Below, in pieces: positions 7,900-14,238 of a stretch of 15,208 nt of DNA. A model generated the notes under the pieces. The model was not told the origin of the DNA, did not search any database, and worked only from the letters and a program-made list of their open reading frames with translations. Source of the DNA: Alphaproteobacteria bacterium (GTDB lineage Bacteria > Pseudomonadota > Alphaproteobacteria > Zavarziniales > Zavarziniaceae); the NCBI GenBank assembly GCA_021774355.1, contig JAJFJE010000085.1, forward strand, positions 1 to 15,208. Direction: 5' to 3'. The translations under genes were made by a program, and so were the position numbers. Within the stretch, counting starts at the first letter, position 1; the number at the start of each line of letters is the position of its first letter.

Positions 7900-8696
7900 C
7901 GGCGGCAGATCTGCCCATCGGCGTCTTCGATTCGGGCGTCGGCGGGCTGACGGTCGCGCGCGCCATCGCCACCCATTGCCCGGGCGAGGATATTCTCTAT
8001 CTGGGCGACACCGCCCGCCTGCCCTATGGCACCAAGAGCCCGGACACGGTGGCCCGCTATGCCGTCCAGGCGGCGCGGCGCCTGGTCGAACGCGGTATCA
8101 AGCTGCTGGTCGTCGCGTGCAACACGGCTTCGGCCCACGCCCTGGGCGAACTGGACCGCGCCTTTCCCGATCTGCCGGTCGTCGGGGTGATCGAACCCGG
8201 TGCCGCCGCCGCCGTGGCCGCTGCGCCGTCGGGCCGGATCGCGGTACTCGCCACCGAAAGCACGGTGCGGTCCGGGGCCTATGTTGCGGCGCTGCGGCGG
8301 CGTGCGCCCGGCGCCCGGATCCGCCAGCAGGCCTGCTCGGTCCTGGTGGCCATCGCCGAGGAAGGCTGGGCCGGCAGCGCCGTCGCCGCGGCCGCGGTGA
8401 GCGCCTATCTCGCGCCGCTCCTGGCCGAGGGCGAGGCACCCGAGGCCATTGTCCTGGGCTGCACTCATTTTCCGCTGCTCGCGCCGACCATCGCCCAAAT
8501 CGCCGGCCCGGCGATTGTCCTGGTGGACAGCGCTTCGACCACCGCCCAGGCCGTGGCCGACCGGCTGCCGGCCAAGGCCGGCCAGGGCGGCCTGCGCTTT
8601 ATGGCAACAGACTCGGCCGAGCGCTTCGCCCGCGTCGCGGGCCTGTTCCTGGGCCGCCCGATCGCGGCGGCCGACGTCGAGATCATCGACCTGTAA
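7896..8696 (+). CDS. murI: Glutamate racemase
   Basis: Cytosolic enzyme that converts L- to D-glutamate for peptidoglycan. It is 266 residues from ATG 7896, a usual MurI length. Motifs are IGVFDSGVGGLTV (Asp12-Ser13), YLGDTARLPYGTKS, VACNTAS with catalytic Cys75, and VLGCTHFPLL with catalytic Cys189, so both acid/base cysteines are present. A longer in-frame extension back to 7383 lies wholly over cinA and lacks family features, so I rejected it. The start shares ATGA with the cinA stop. It ends the plus-strand operon 21 nt short of a convergent gene. The mix of isoprenoid, phospholipid, NAD-salvage and peptidoglycan genes suggests a housekeeping or envelope-growth operon. Confidence 0.95.
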   Translation: MTAADLPIGVFDSGVGGLTVARAIATHCPGEDILYLGDTARLPYGTKSPDTVARYAVQAARRLVERGIKLLVVACNTASAHALGELDRAFPDLPVVGVIEPGAAAAVAAAPSGRIAVLATESTVRSGAYVAALRRRAPGARIRQQACSVLVAIAEEGWAGSAVAAAAVSAYLAPLLAEGEAPEAIVLGCTHFPLLAPTIAQIAGPAIVLVDSASTTAQAVADRLPAKAGQGGLRFMATDSAERFARVAGLFLGRPIAAADVEIIDL

Positions 8697-8717
8697 GCCT
8701 GCCCGCCGGGCCGGCCT
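8697..8717. other. Convergent murI/tfoX-like spacer, 21 nt
   Basis: The tail-to-tail gap is wholly GC-rich and self-complementary (GGCCGGCC at 8709-8716; GCCC-GCC-GGGC at 8702-8712). A short hairpin could form on either strand, but there is no T-tract, so I do not call it an intrinsic terminator. Transcripts from the two sides probably overlap. Confidence 0.4.
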
Positions 8718-9044
8718 CTACCCCTTGGCGCGGAACGCGGCGGCCACCGCCAGGCGGGCCCAGCCGAGCGTTTCGTCCGGATCGTCGAGGCAGGAATCGG
8801 GCAGGGTCCAATACGACATGGCGATGGTGCGGCCGCCCTTGCGGCGATAGGTGAAGGGCGCGCAGCCGGCCGCCTTGAACTGCTCGACCGTGACCGGGTC
8901 GGTCTTCAGATAGAGCACGTCGCCCAGTTCGAGGGCGAACATCAGGCCGTCGAGAAAGAACCCGGTGCCGCCGAACATGCGGCGCGGGCGAACCGGTCCC
9001 AGGGGCTCCAGACAGTCGAGAAAAGCGTCGCTATCGCCGCTCAT
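8718..9044 (-). CDS. TfoX/Sxy N-terminal-domain-like small protein
   Basis: A 108-residue protein resembling the TfoX (Sxy) N-terminal domain. Seen are an RRMFGGTGFFLDGLMFAL-type stretch near the N-terminus, then LYLKTDP, then FTYRRKGGRTIAMSYWTLP, which match the family's order and length. Full-length TfoX/Sxy controls competence genes in gammaproteobacteria. Single-domain relatives in other groups are mostly uncharacterised, so I claim no role in competence. The ATG at 9044 is six bases after the iscX stop, so it is probably the last gene of the isc transcript. No strong ribosome binding site precedes it. Confidence 0.85.
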   Translation of the reverse strand: MSGDSDAFLDCLEPLGPVRPRRMFGGTGFFLDGLMFALELGDVLYLKTDPVTVEQFKAAGCAPFTYRRKGGRTIAMSYWTLPDSCLDDPDETLGWARLAVAAAFRAKG

Positions 9045-9050
9045 TCCCGG

Positions 9051-9245
9051 TCATCCCCGCTCGTCGAGCCAGGCTGTCTGGATCGCTTCGAGGATTTTCT
9101 CGTTCGACCGGGCGGGGTCGTCGTCGAAGCCGTCGAGCGCCAGCACCCAGGCGTGAAGATCGGTGAAGCGCAAATTGACCACATCGACCTCCGGATGGGC
9201 CTCGTCCAGGGCGATGGCGATATCCTGGATGTCGGTCCAGCGCAT
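9051..9245 (-). CDS. iscX: IscX, Fe-S cluster assembly accessory protein
   Basis: A small acidic protein of 64 residues (YfhJ family) that in characterised bacteria binds IscS and iron and modulates cluster assembly. Family features are the MRWTDIQDIAIALDE start, HPEVDVVNLRFTDLHAWV, LDGFDDDP and a C-terminal EKILEAIQTAWLDE. It starts at ATG 9245, four bases after the ferredoxin stop. A longer upstream extension would overlap fdx and lacks family character. It comes right after fdx, as in the enterobacterial isc operon. Confidence 0.93.
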   Translation of the reverse strand: MRWTDIQDIAIALDEAHPEVDVVNLRFTDLHAWVLALDGFDDDPARSNEKILEAIQTAWLDERG

Positions 9246-9249
9246 GGCG

Positions 9250-9588
9250 TTATTTGTCGACTTGCATGTTGCGGGTCGCCGCCGGCAATTGCACCACCAG
9301 CCCGTCCAGGTCATCGGACATGACGATCTGGCAGCCGAGGCGCGAGGTGTGGGTCAGGCCGAAGGCGAGGTCGAGCATGTCCTCTTCCTCCTCCGACGCT
9401 GCGGTCAGCAGTTCGTAGAAGGCCGGGTCGACCACCACATGGCAGGTCGAGCAGGCGAGCGAGCCTTCGCAGGCCCCTTCGATGTCGACCTTGTTGCGAT
9501 GGGCGATTTCCAGCACGGTCAGGCCGTTGGGGGCCTCGACTTCCTTGCGCTCGCGACCATCGGCGCTGACGAAAACCATCTTCGGCAT
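9250..9588 (-). CDS. fdx: ISC-type [2Fe-2S] ferredoxin
   Basis: Electron donor for cluster building on IscU (adrenodoxin-like class). It is 112 residues. The four cluster cysteines are Cys40, Cys46, Cys49 (GACEGSLACSTCHVVV) and Cys86 (RLGCQIVM). The acidic stretch SEEEEDMLD (about 65-73) is the usual partner-binding region. The start is ATG 9588, with a strong GGAGG six bases upstream. It sits between hscA and iscX, as expected for an ISC operon. Confidence 0.96.
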   Translation of the reverse strand: MPKMVFVSADGRERKEVEAPNGLTVLEIAHRNKVDIEGACEGSLACSTCHVVVDPAFYELLTAASEEEEDMLDLAFGLTHTSRLGCQIVMSDDLDGLVVQLPAATRNMQVDK

Positions 9589-9594
9589 TCTTGT

Positions 9595-9599
9595 CCTCC
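9595..9599 (-). promoter_or_regulatory. Strong ribosome binding site of fdx
   Basis: GGAGG on the minus strand, six bases before ATG 9588. It lies in the 36-nt hscA-fdx gap and fixes the ferredoxin start. It is a closer consensus match than that of most other genes here, which fits high ferredoxin expression. Confidence 0.8.
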
Positions 9600-9624
9600 A
9601 AAGAGCGAGGCGTGGGTACCCTGA

Positions 9625-11496
9625 TCACAGCCGGCTGGCAAGCCGGCTGACCGATTGCCCGGCCAGCGCCTCGCGAATATTGCGGTCCATCCGCGCCTCG
9701 GCAAAGGGACGGCTGGCCGCCTCAAGCGCTTCGGTCGCGTCGCGTATGGTGTCCCGGTCATCGCCGTCGAGGGCGGCGTCGAGGCGGCGGCCCGCCGCGT
9801 CCAGGGCGGCCCGGTCCGCTTCGGTCAAGAGGTCGCCGTCGACCGCGACCGCGGCACTGATGGCCTCGGCCAGGCGGCGGCCATCGATCCGCGCCTCGGC
9901 CAGGAGTCGCGCCAAATTGTCCGTGCGGGCATTGCGGAAGGCGGCGTCCAGCATGGCGGTCAGGTCGTCCTCCGACAGGCCATAGCTCGGCTTGACGTCG
10001 ACATGGGCCTCGTGGCCGGTGGTTGCCTCCCGCGCCGAGACGGTCAGCAGACCGTCGGCATCGACCGCGAAGGCCACGCGGATACGCGCCGCCCCCGCGG
10101 TCAGCGGCGGAATGTCGCTGAGCACGAAGCGGGCGAGCGAGCGGTTCTGCTCGACCAGCTCCCGTTCGCCCTGCAGCACATGGATTGCCATCGCCGTCTG
10201 GCCGTCCTTGTAGGTGGTGAAGTCCTGGGCCCGGCTGACCGGAATTGGGGTGTTGCGCGGAATCACCTTTTCGACCAGCCCGCCCATGGTCTCAAGACCG
10301 AGCGACAGGGGCACCACATCGAGCAGCAGCGTGTCGGAGCCGCGGGTCAGGGCTTCGGCCTGAAGCGCGGCGCCCAGGGCCACGACCTCGTCCGGATCGA
10401 TATCGGCCAGGGGCGCACGGCCGAAGAAGCGCTCGACCGCGCGGCGCACCAGGGGCACCCGGGTCGAGCCGCCGACCAGGACCACCCCCGCCAGATCCGT
10501 CGGCGGGCAGTCCGCGTCGGACAGCACCGCCTGGCAGGCGGTAATGGTCCGGGCGACCAGGGGGGCGGCCAGGGCATCGAAATATTCGGCGGTGACCCGG
10601 TGGACGCTGATTGTGCCGCCGAGATCGAGGGTGACGTCGACCGCCGGCTGTTCCGTCAGCGCCTCCTTGGCCCGTCTCGCGGCCGCCAGGGCCGCCTTGA
10701 TCTCGTCCTGGGCGATCGCGCCGCCCCGCTCCGCCAGCATAGCCTCGGCCAGGACATGGTCCATGTCGTCGCCGCCCAGCGCCGCGTCGCCACCGGTCGC
10801 CAGGACCTGGAACACGCCCTTTTCGAGCTTCAGGAGGGAAATGTCGAAGGTACCGCCACCCAGGTCATAGATCGCGTAGAGCCCTTCCGCCCCCTGGTCC
10901 AGGCCATAGGCCAAGGCGGCCGCCGTCGGCTCGTTGACCAGGCGCAGCACCTCCAGCCCGGCAAGCCGGGCCGCGTCGCGGGTAGCGGATCGGGCGGCGT
11001 CGTCGAAATAGGCCGGAACGGTGATCACCGCCTGGGTGACTCCGGCACCCAGGGCAAGCTCGGCGCGCCCTTTCAGGGCACGCAGGATCTCGGCCGAGAC
11101 TTCGACCGGCGACAGCAACTGCTCGCCCAGGGCGATCCGGGCCATGCCGGCCCCGGCTTCGCCCACCAGGCGATCGGCGGTCAGGCCACCCAGGGTCTTG
11201 ACGTCGGCAACGCCGCGACCCATCAGGCGCTTGACGCTGGCGATGACATGGCCCGGCTCGTCGGACATGACCCGCAGGGCGACCTCGCCCACGATCGGCG
11301 CCTCGCCCGGCAAATAGGCGACGACCGACGGGACCAGGCCGCGGCCGCGGCCGTCGCGCAGCACTTCGGGCCGGCCGTCGCGGGATATCGCGACCAGCGA
11401 GTTGGTGGTTCCCAGATCGATACCGACCGCAAGTCCCGGGTCGTCCCCGGTGTGGGGCAACGGGGTTTCACCCGGCTCGTGAATCTCCAGCAGCAT
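9625..11496 (-). CDS. hscA: HscA, Hsp70-family Fe-S chaperone
   Basis: Specialised Hsp70 that, with HscB, helps transfer the cluster from IscU to acceptors. It is 623 residues, typical for HscA. The ATPase domain shows IDLGTTNS (26-33), VPAYFDDAARSATRDAA (from 160), NEPTAAALAYGLD, the phosphate loop DLGGGTFD (211-218) and VGGSTRVP (341-348). The interdomain linker and start of the substrate domain is DVVPLSLGLETMGG (from 393). A roughly 20-residue N-terminal extension precedes the ATPase core, as in other HscA. ATG 11496 overlaps the hscB stop by one base (TAATG), so chaperone and co-chaperone are translationally coupled. The protein lacks the long acidic DnaK-type tail, consistent with HscA rather than DnaK. 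Confidence 0.96.
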   Translation of the reverse strand: MLLEIHEPGETPLPHTGDDPGLAVGIDLGTTNSLVAISRDGRPEVLRDGRGRGLVPSVVAYLPGEAPIVGEVALRVMSDEPGHVIASVKRLMGRGVADVKTLGGLTADRLVGEAGAGMARIALGEQLLSPVEVSAEILRALKGRAELALGAGVTQAVITVPAYFDDAARSATRDAARLAGLEVLRLVNEPTAAALAYGLDQGAEGLYAIYDLGGGTFDISLLKLEKGVFQVLATGGDAALGGDDMDHVLAEAMLAERGGAIAQDEIKAALAAARRAKEALTEQPAVDVTLDLGGTISVHRVTAEYFDALAAPLVARTITACQAVLSDADCPPTDLAGVVLVGGSTRVPLVRRAVERFFGRAPLADIDPDEVVALGAALQAEALTRGSDTLLLDVVPLSLGLETMGGLVEKVIPRNTPIPVSRAQDFTTYKDGQTAMAIHVLQGERELVEQNRSLARFVLSDIPPLTAGAARIRVAFAVDADGLLTVSAREATTGHEAHVDVKPSYGLSEDDLTAMLDAAFRNARTDNLARLLAEARIDGRRLAEAISAAVAVDGDLLTEADRAALDAAGRRLDAALDGDDRDTIRDATEALEAASRPFAEARMDRNIREALAGQSVSRLASRL

Positions 11497-12122
11497 TATG
11501 ACGCGCCTCCGCGTTTGCGTTTGAGCTCGGCGCCCAGCTTGTCCAGATAGGCGAGACGCAGGGTCTCGCGGGTGGCGGCGGCCAGGTCGCCGCCGTCGAA
11601 GGCCCGGCTCAGCCGGTCCCGCACATCATCGAGTGCGGCGGCCAGCCGCTCGGCCAGCGCTGCCATATCCGCCGCCGTGGCCGCCTCGGCCAGGGCTTCG
11701 CGCCACGCCATCGCTTCCATCAGAAGGGCCGGGTCGCCGACCGTCCGGCCGTCATCCCCCGGCAGCGGCTGGCCGGCCCGCTCCAGCAGGTAACGGGCCC
11801 GGGCCAGGGGCTCGCCCAGGGTTTCATAGGCGGCGTTGATGGCCGTCGCATGGGCCAGCGCAAGGGCCTTCTGGCGACTGCCCCGGGCGGCAAAGCGATC
11901 GGGGTGGAAGCGGCGCTGCTGGGCGAAATAAGCCCGTTCCAGCGTCGCGGGATCGATCCCATAGGCGGCCGCGAGGCCGAGCCGGGCAAAATGGTCCAGC
12001 GACGGCAAGGGCTGCAGGGCGCCGCAGGCGCCGCACAGCGCCGGCTCGGCGAGCGTTGCGCCACAGTCCCGGCACATGGTGGGGGTACCGGCAGCGGCCT
12101 CGACAGGGGTAATGGCAGTCAT
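11496..12122 (-). CDS. hscB: HscB J-domain co-chaperone with N-terminal four-cysteine motif
   Basis: Co-chaperone that delivers IscU to HscA and stimulates its ATPase. It is 208 residues from ATG 12122. The N-terminus carries CRDC (Cys17, Cys20) and CGAC (Cys30, Cys33), a likely zinc-binding knuckle. The J-domain follows with the essential HPD tripeptide (73-75) in QQRRFHPDRF, then ATAINAAYETL and ARARYLLERAG. The C-terminal helical IscU-binding region ends in a basic tail. E. coli HscB lacks the cysteine pairs, whereas mitochondrial HSC20 has a similar module. A TTG at 12143 would add seven residues and is less likely. The stop overlaps hscA. Confidence 0.94.
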   Translation of the reverse strand: MTAITPVEAAAGTPTMCRDCGATLAEPALCGACGALQPLPSLDHFARLGLAAAYGIDPATLERAYFAQQRRFHPDRFAARGSRQKALALAHATAINAAYETLGEPLARARYLLERAGQPLPGDDGRTVGDPALLMEAMAWREALAEAATAADMAALAERLAAALDDVRDRLSRAFDGGDLAAATRETLRLAYLDKLGAELKRKRGGAS

Positions 12123-12166
12123 CGACAGGTCTCGGAGTCCCAAGCCGGAGGCGCCAAGACGGGCGG

Positions 12167-12186
12167 GGCGGCAGGGCCGCGCCGCC
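12167..12186. other. GC-rich hairpin between iscA and hscB
   Basis: GGCGGC (12167-12172) can pair with GCCGCC (12181-12186) across an 8-nt loop. A competing stem pairs GCGGC (12168-12172) with GCCGC (12176-12180). It lies in the 79-nt gap after iscA, one of the few real gaps in this operon. It could be an mRNA processing or partial termination point, but no T-tract follows. Confidence 0.3.
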
Positions 12187-12201
12187 GTCCGGCACGCGCC
12201 G

Positions 12202-12543
12202 TCAGACGTGGAAAGATTCGCCGCAGCCGCAGCGCGCCTTTTCGTTCGGGTTGTTGAACACGAAGCCGGATTTCAGCTTGTCCTGGGTAAAATCCATTTC
12301 GGTGCCGATCAGGAACATCACCGCTTTTGGATCGACCAGGATGGTCACGCCCCGGTCCTCTACCACTTCGTCGAAGCGGCCCTTTTCGTCCGCATATTCG
12401 AGCGTGTACTGCATGCCCGAGCAGCCGGCCGTGCGGACGCCGACGCGCACCCCGACGGACGGTTTGCCGCGCTTGCCGAGCAGTGCCCTCACCTGCTCGG
12501 CGGCAGGTTCGGTGATGCTCATGATCTGGCGTGCCGGTGCCAT
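12202..12543 (-). CDS. iscA: IscA, A-type Fe-S carrier protein
   Basis: A-type carrier that binds iron or a cluster and passes it to target proteins. It is 113 residues. The three conserved ligands are Cys41 (TAGCSGMQY) and the C-terminal Cys105 and Cys107 in RCGCGESF. The MDFTQDKLKSGFVFNNPNEK segment is typical. ATG 12543 has GGAG ten bases upstream; a second ATG at 12522 (MSITEP) would give 106 residues and cannot be excluded. It follows iscU by 21 nt. From sequence alone the A-type families IscA, SufA and ErpA are hard to separate; position in the isc operon decides the name. Confidence 0.92.
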   Translation of the reverse strand: MAPARQIMSITEPAAEQVRALLGKRGKPSVGVRVGVRTAGCSGMQYTLEYADEKGRFDEVVEDRGVTILVDPKAVMFLIGTEMDFTQDKLKSGFVFNNPNEKARCGCGESFHV

Positions 12544-12564
12544 GGTCGCGATGCTCCGTCTGTT

Positions 12565-12951
12565 TCAGCTCTGGCCGTGCTTGGCCCGATAGTCGGCGAT
12601 CGCCGCCTTGATCGCGTCCTCGGCCAGGACCGAGCAGTGGATCTTGACCGGCGGCAGCGCGAGGTGTTCGGCGATCTGGGTGTTCTTGATCGTCCCGGCC
12701 TCGTCGAGTGTCTTGCCCTTGACCCATTCGGTCACCAGGCTGGACGAGGCGATGGCCGAACCGCAGCCGAAGGTTTTGAACTTGGCGTCCTCGATGATGC
12801 CCTCGGCGTTCACCTTGATCTGCAGCTTCATGACGTCGCCGCAGGCCGGCGCGCCGACTAGGCCGGTGCCGACCCCGTCGGCGCCCTTGTCGAACGCCCC
12901 GACATTGCGCGGGTTCTCGTAGTGTTCGATCAACTTCTCGCTATAAGCCAT
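12565..12951 (-). CDS. iscU: IscU, Fe-S cluster scaffold
   Basis: Scaffold on which the [2Fe-2S] cluster is assembled from IscS-derived sulfur. It is 128 residues, the usual length. Ligands are Cys37 (GAPACGDV, with Asp39), Cys63 (FGCGSAIASSS) and Cys106 (VKIHCSVLAEDAI). The chaperone-recognition motif LPPVK (99-103) bound by HscA is perfect. ATG 12951 has AAGGAG eight bases upstream. It comes 27 nt after iscS and is intact, which makes the interrupted iscS next to it more striking. Confidence 0.97.
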   Translation of the reverse strand: MAYSEKLIEHYENPRNVGAFDKGADGVGTGLVGAPACGDVMKLQIKVNAEGIIEDAKFKTFGCGSAIASSSLVTEWVKGKTLDEAGTIKNTQIAEHLALPPVKIHCSVLAEDAIKAAIADYRAKHGQS

Positions 12952-12959
12952 TGTTTTAT

Positions 12960-12965
12960 CTCCTT
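12960..12965 (-). promoter_or_regulatory. Strong ribosome binding site of iscU
   Basis: AAGGAG on the minus strand, eight bases before ATG 12951, in an unusually AT-rich stretch. It should let iscU be translated independently of ribosomes finishing iscS. That matters because iscS carries an internal stop. Confidence 0.8.
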
Positions 12966-12978
12966 CTAATGGGTTCGC

Positions 12979-14238
12979 TCAGTGTTCGGACCACTGGATC
13001 GACTTGATATCGATGCCAGCCTGGACCATCTCCCAGAGCGGGCTCATCTCGCGCAGCTTCTGGACCTTGCCGACCAGTGCCTCGGCGGCATAGTCGATCT
13101 CGGCCGCGGTGGTGAAGCGGCCGATGCCGAAGCGGATGGAGGTGTGTGCCATCTCCTCCTCGACACCCAGGGCACGCAGCACATAGGACGGTTCCAGGCT
13201 GGCCGAGGTGCAGGCCGAGCCGGACGACACCGCCAGATCCTTGATCCCCATGATCAGCGACTCGCCCTCGACGTAGGAGAACGAGAGGTTGAGATTGCCC
13301 GGATAGCGGTGTTCGGCGTCGCCGTTCAGGACGACATCGGGCAGGGTGCTGGTGATCTTGTCGTAGAACCGCTTGGACAGGGCGGCGATACGCGCCCCGT
13401 CCTCGGCCATTTCCAGCCGGGCCAGCCGGGCCGCCTCGCCCATGCCGCCACAGAGCGCCGGCGACAGGGTGCCCGAGCGCATGCCCCGTTCCTGGCCGCC
13501 GCCGCTCATCATGGCGACCAGCCGGACCCGCGGTTTGCGCCGGACATAGAGCGCGCCCACGCCGTTGGGGCCTTACATCTTGTGGCCAGAGATCGACATC
13601 AGATCGATGCCCATGGCCTGCACGTCGAGCGGAATCTTGCCCGCCGCCTGGGCGGCATCGGTGTGGAAAAATGCGCCCTTCTCATGGGCGATCCGGGCAA
13701 TATCGGCGATCGGCTGGATCACGCCGATCTCGTTGTTCACCGACATCACCGAGACCACCACCGTCTTGTCCGTGACGGCCGCCCGCACCTGGTCGAGATC
13801 GACCAGGCCGTTGGCGCCGACCGGCAGATAGGTCACCTTGAAGCCGTCCTGTTCCAGGTGCCGGCAGGTGTCGAGCACGCATTTATGCTCGGTCACAACG
13901 GTGACGATCTCGTTCCTGCGGTCGCCGTAGAACTTGGCCACGCCCTTTAGGGCCAGGTTGTTCGATTCCGTGGCGCCGCTGGTGAAAATGATCTCGCGCG
14001 GGTCGGCATTGACCAGCTTGGCGACCTCGGCCCGGGCCTCCTCCACCGCCTCTTCCGCCTCCCAGCCGAAGGAATGGCTGCGGCTGTGCGGATTGCCGAA
14101 CTTCTCGGTGAAATAGGGCAGCATTTTCTCCAGCACGCGCGGATCCAGCGGCGTCGTCGCCTGATAATCGAGATAGACCGGCAGCCGGATATTGGCGCGA
14201 GTCTCGCCGTCATGTTCCCGGGGGGTGCCGTCAGCCAT
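12979..14238 (-). pseudogene. iscS: Cysteine desulfurase IscS interrupted by an in-frame TAA
   Basis: PLP enzyme that takes sulfur from cysteine for Fe-S clusters and tRNA thiolation. The frame from ATG 14238 to the TGA at 12981-12979 spans 420 codons, normal for IscS, but codon 222 is TAA (13575-13573). Before it: YLDYQATTPLDPRVL, SGATESNNLALKG, TEHKCVLD, SVNNEIGVIQP, HTDAAQAAGKI and the PLP-lysine site SGHK (Lys220). After it, in the same frame: GPNGVGALYVRRKPRVR, GGGQERGMRSGT and the catalytic-cysteine loop SSGSACTSASLEPSYVLR (Cys343), ending SIQWSEH. The family reads SGHK-[IM]-Y-GP, so the stop replaces a tyrosine. No frameshift is needed. The start has AAGGAA (14251-14246) seven bases upstream and overlaps the preceding desulfurase gene by eight bases. 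If the stop is real, the 221-residue product lacks Cys343. A sequencing error or strain-specific mutation is most likely. Confidence 0.9.
13573..13575 (-). other. In-frame TAA within iscS
   Basis: On the minus strand the codons read AAG ATG TAA GGC CCC. Changing one base (TAA to TAC or TAT) restores the conserved tyrosine. UAA followed by G is not a recognised readthrough or recoding context, selenocysteine uses UGA and pyrrolysine UAG. AAGG from TAAGG lies about ten bases before an in-frame GTG (13560). Confidence 0.9.

Noticed and set aside
8702..8716. Bidirectional intrinsic terminator between murI and the tfoX-like gene
   Set aside because: Stems are short and no T-tract occurs on either side.
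9655..11550. 631-codon plus-strand open frame opposite hscA
   Set aside because: Exactly antisense to a clear HscA with all Hsp70 motifs. Its translation is low-complexity G/R/Q/D-rich with no family motif, a usual artefact of GC-rich codon bias.
13573..13575. Selenocysteine, pyrrolysine or programmed frameshift at the iscS stop
   Set aside because: The codon is UAA, not UGA or UAG. Both halves are already in the same frame, and no slippery site or obvious downstream stem was seen.
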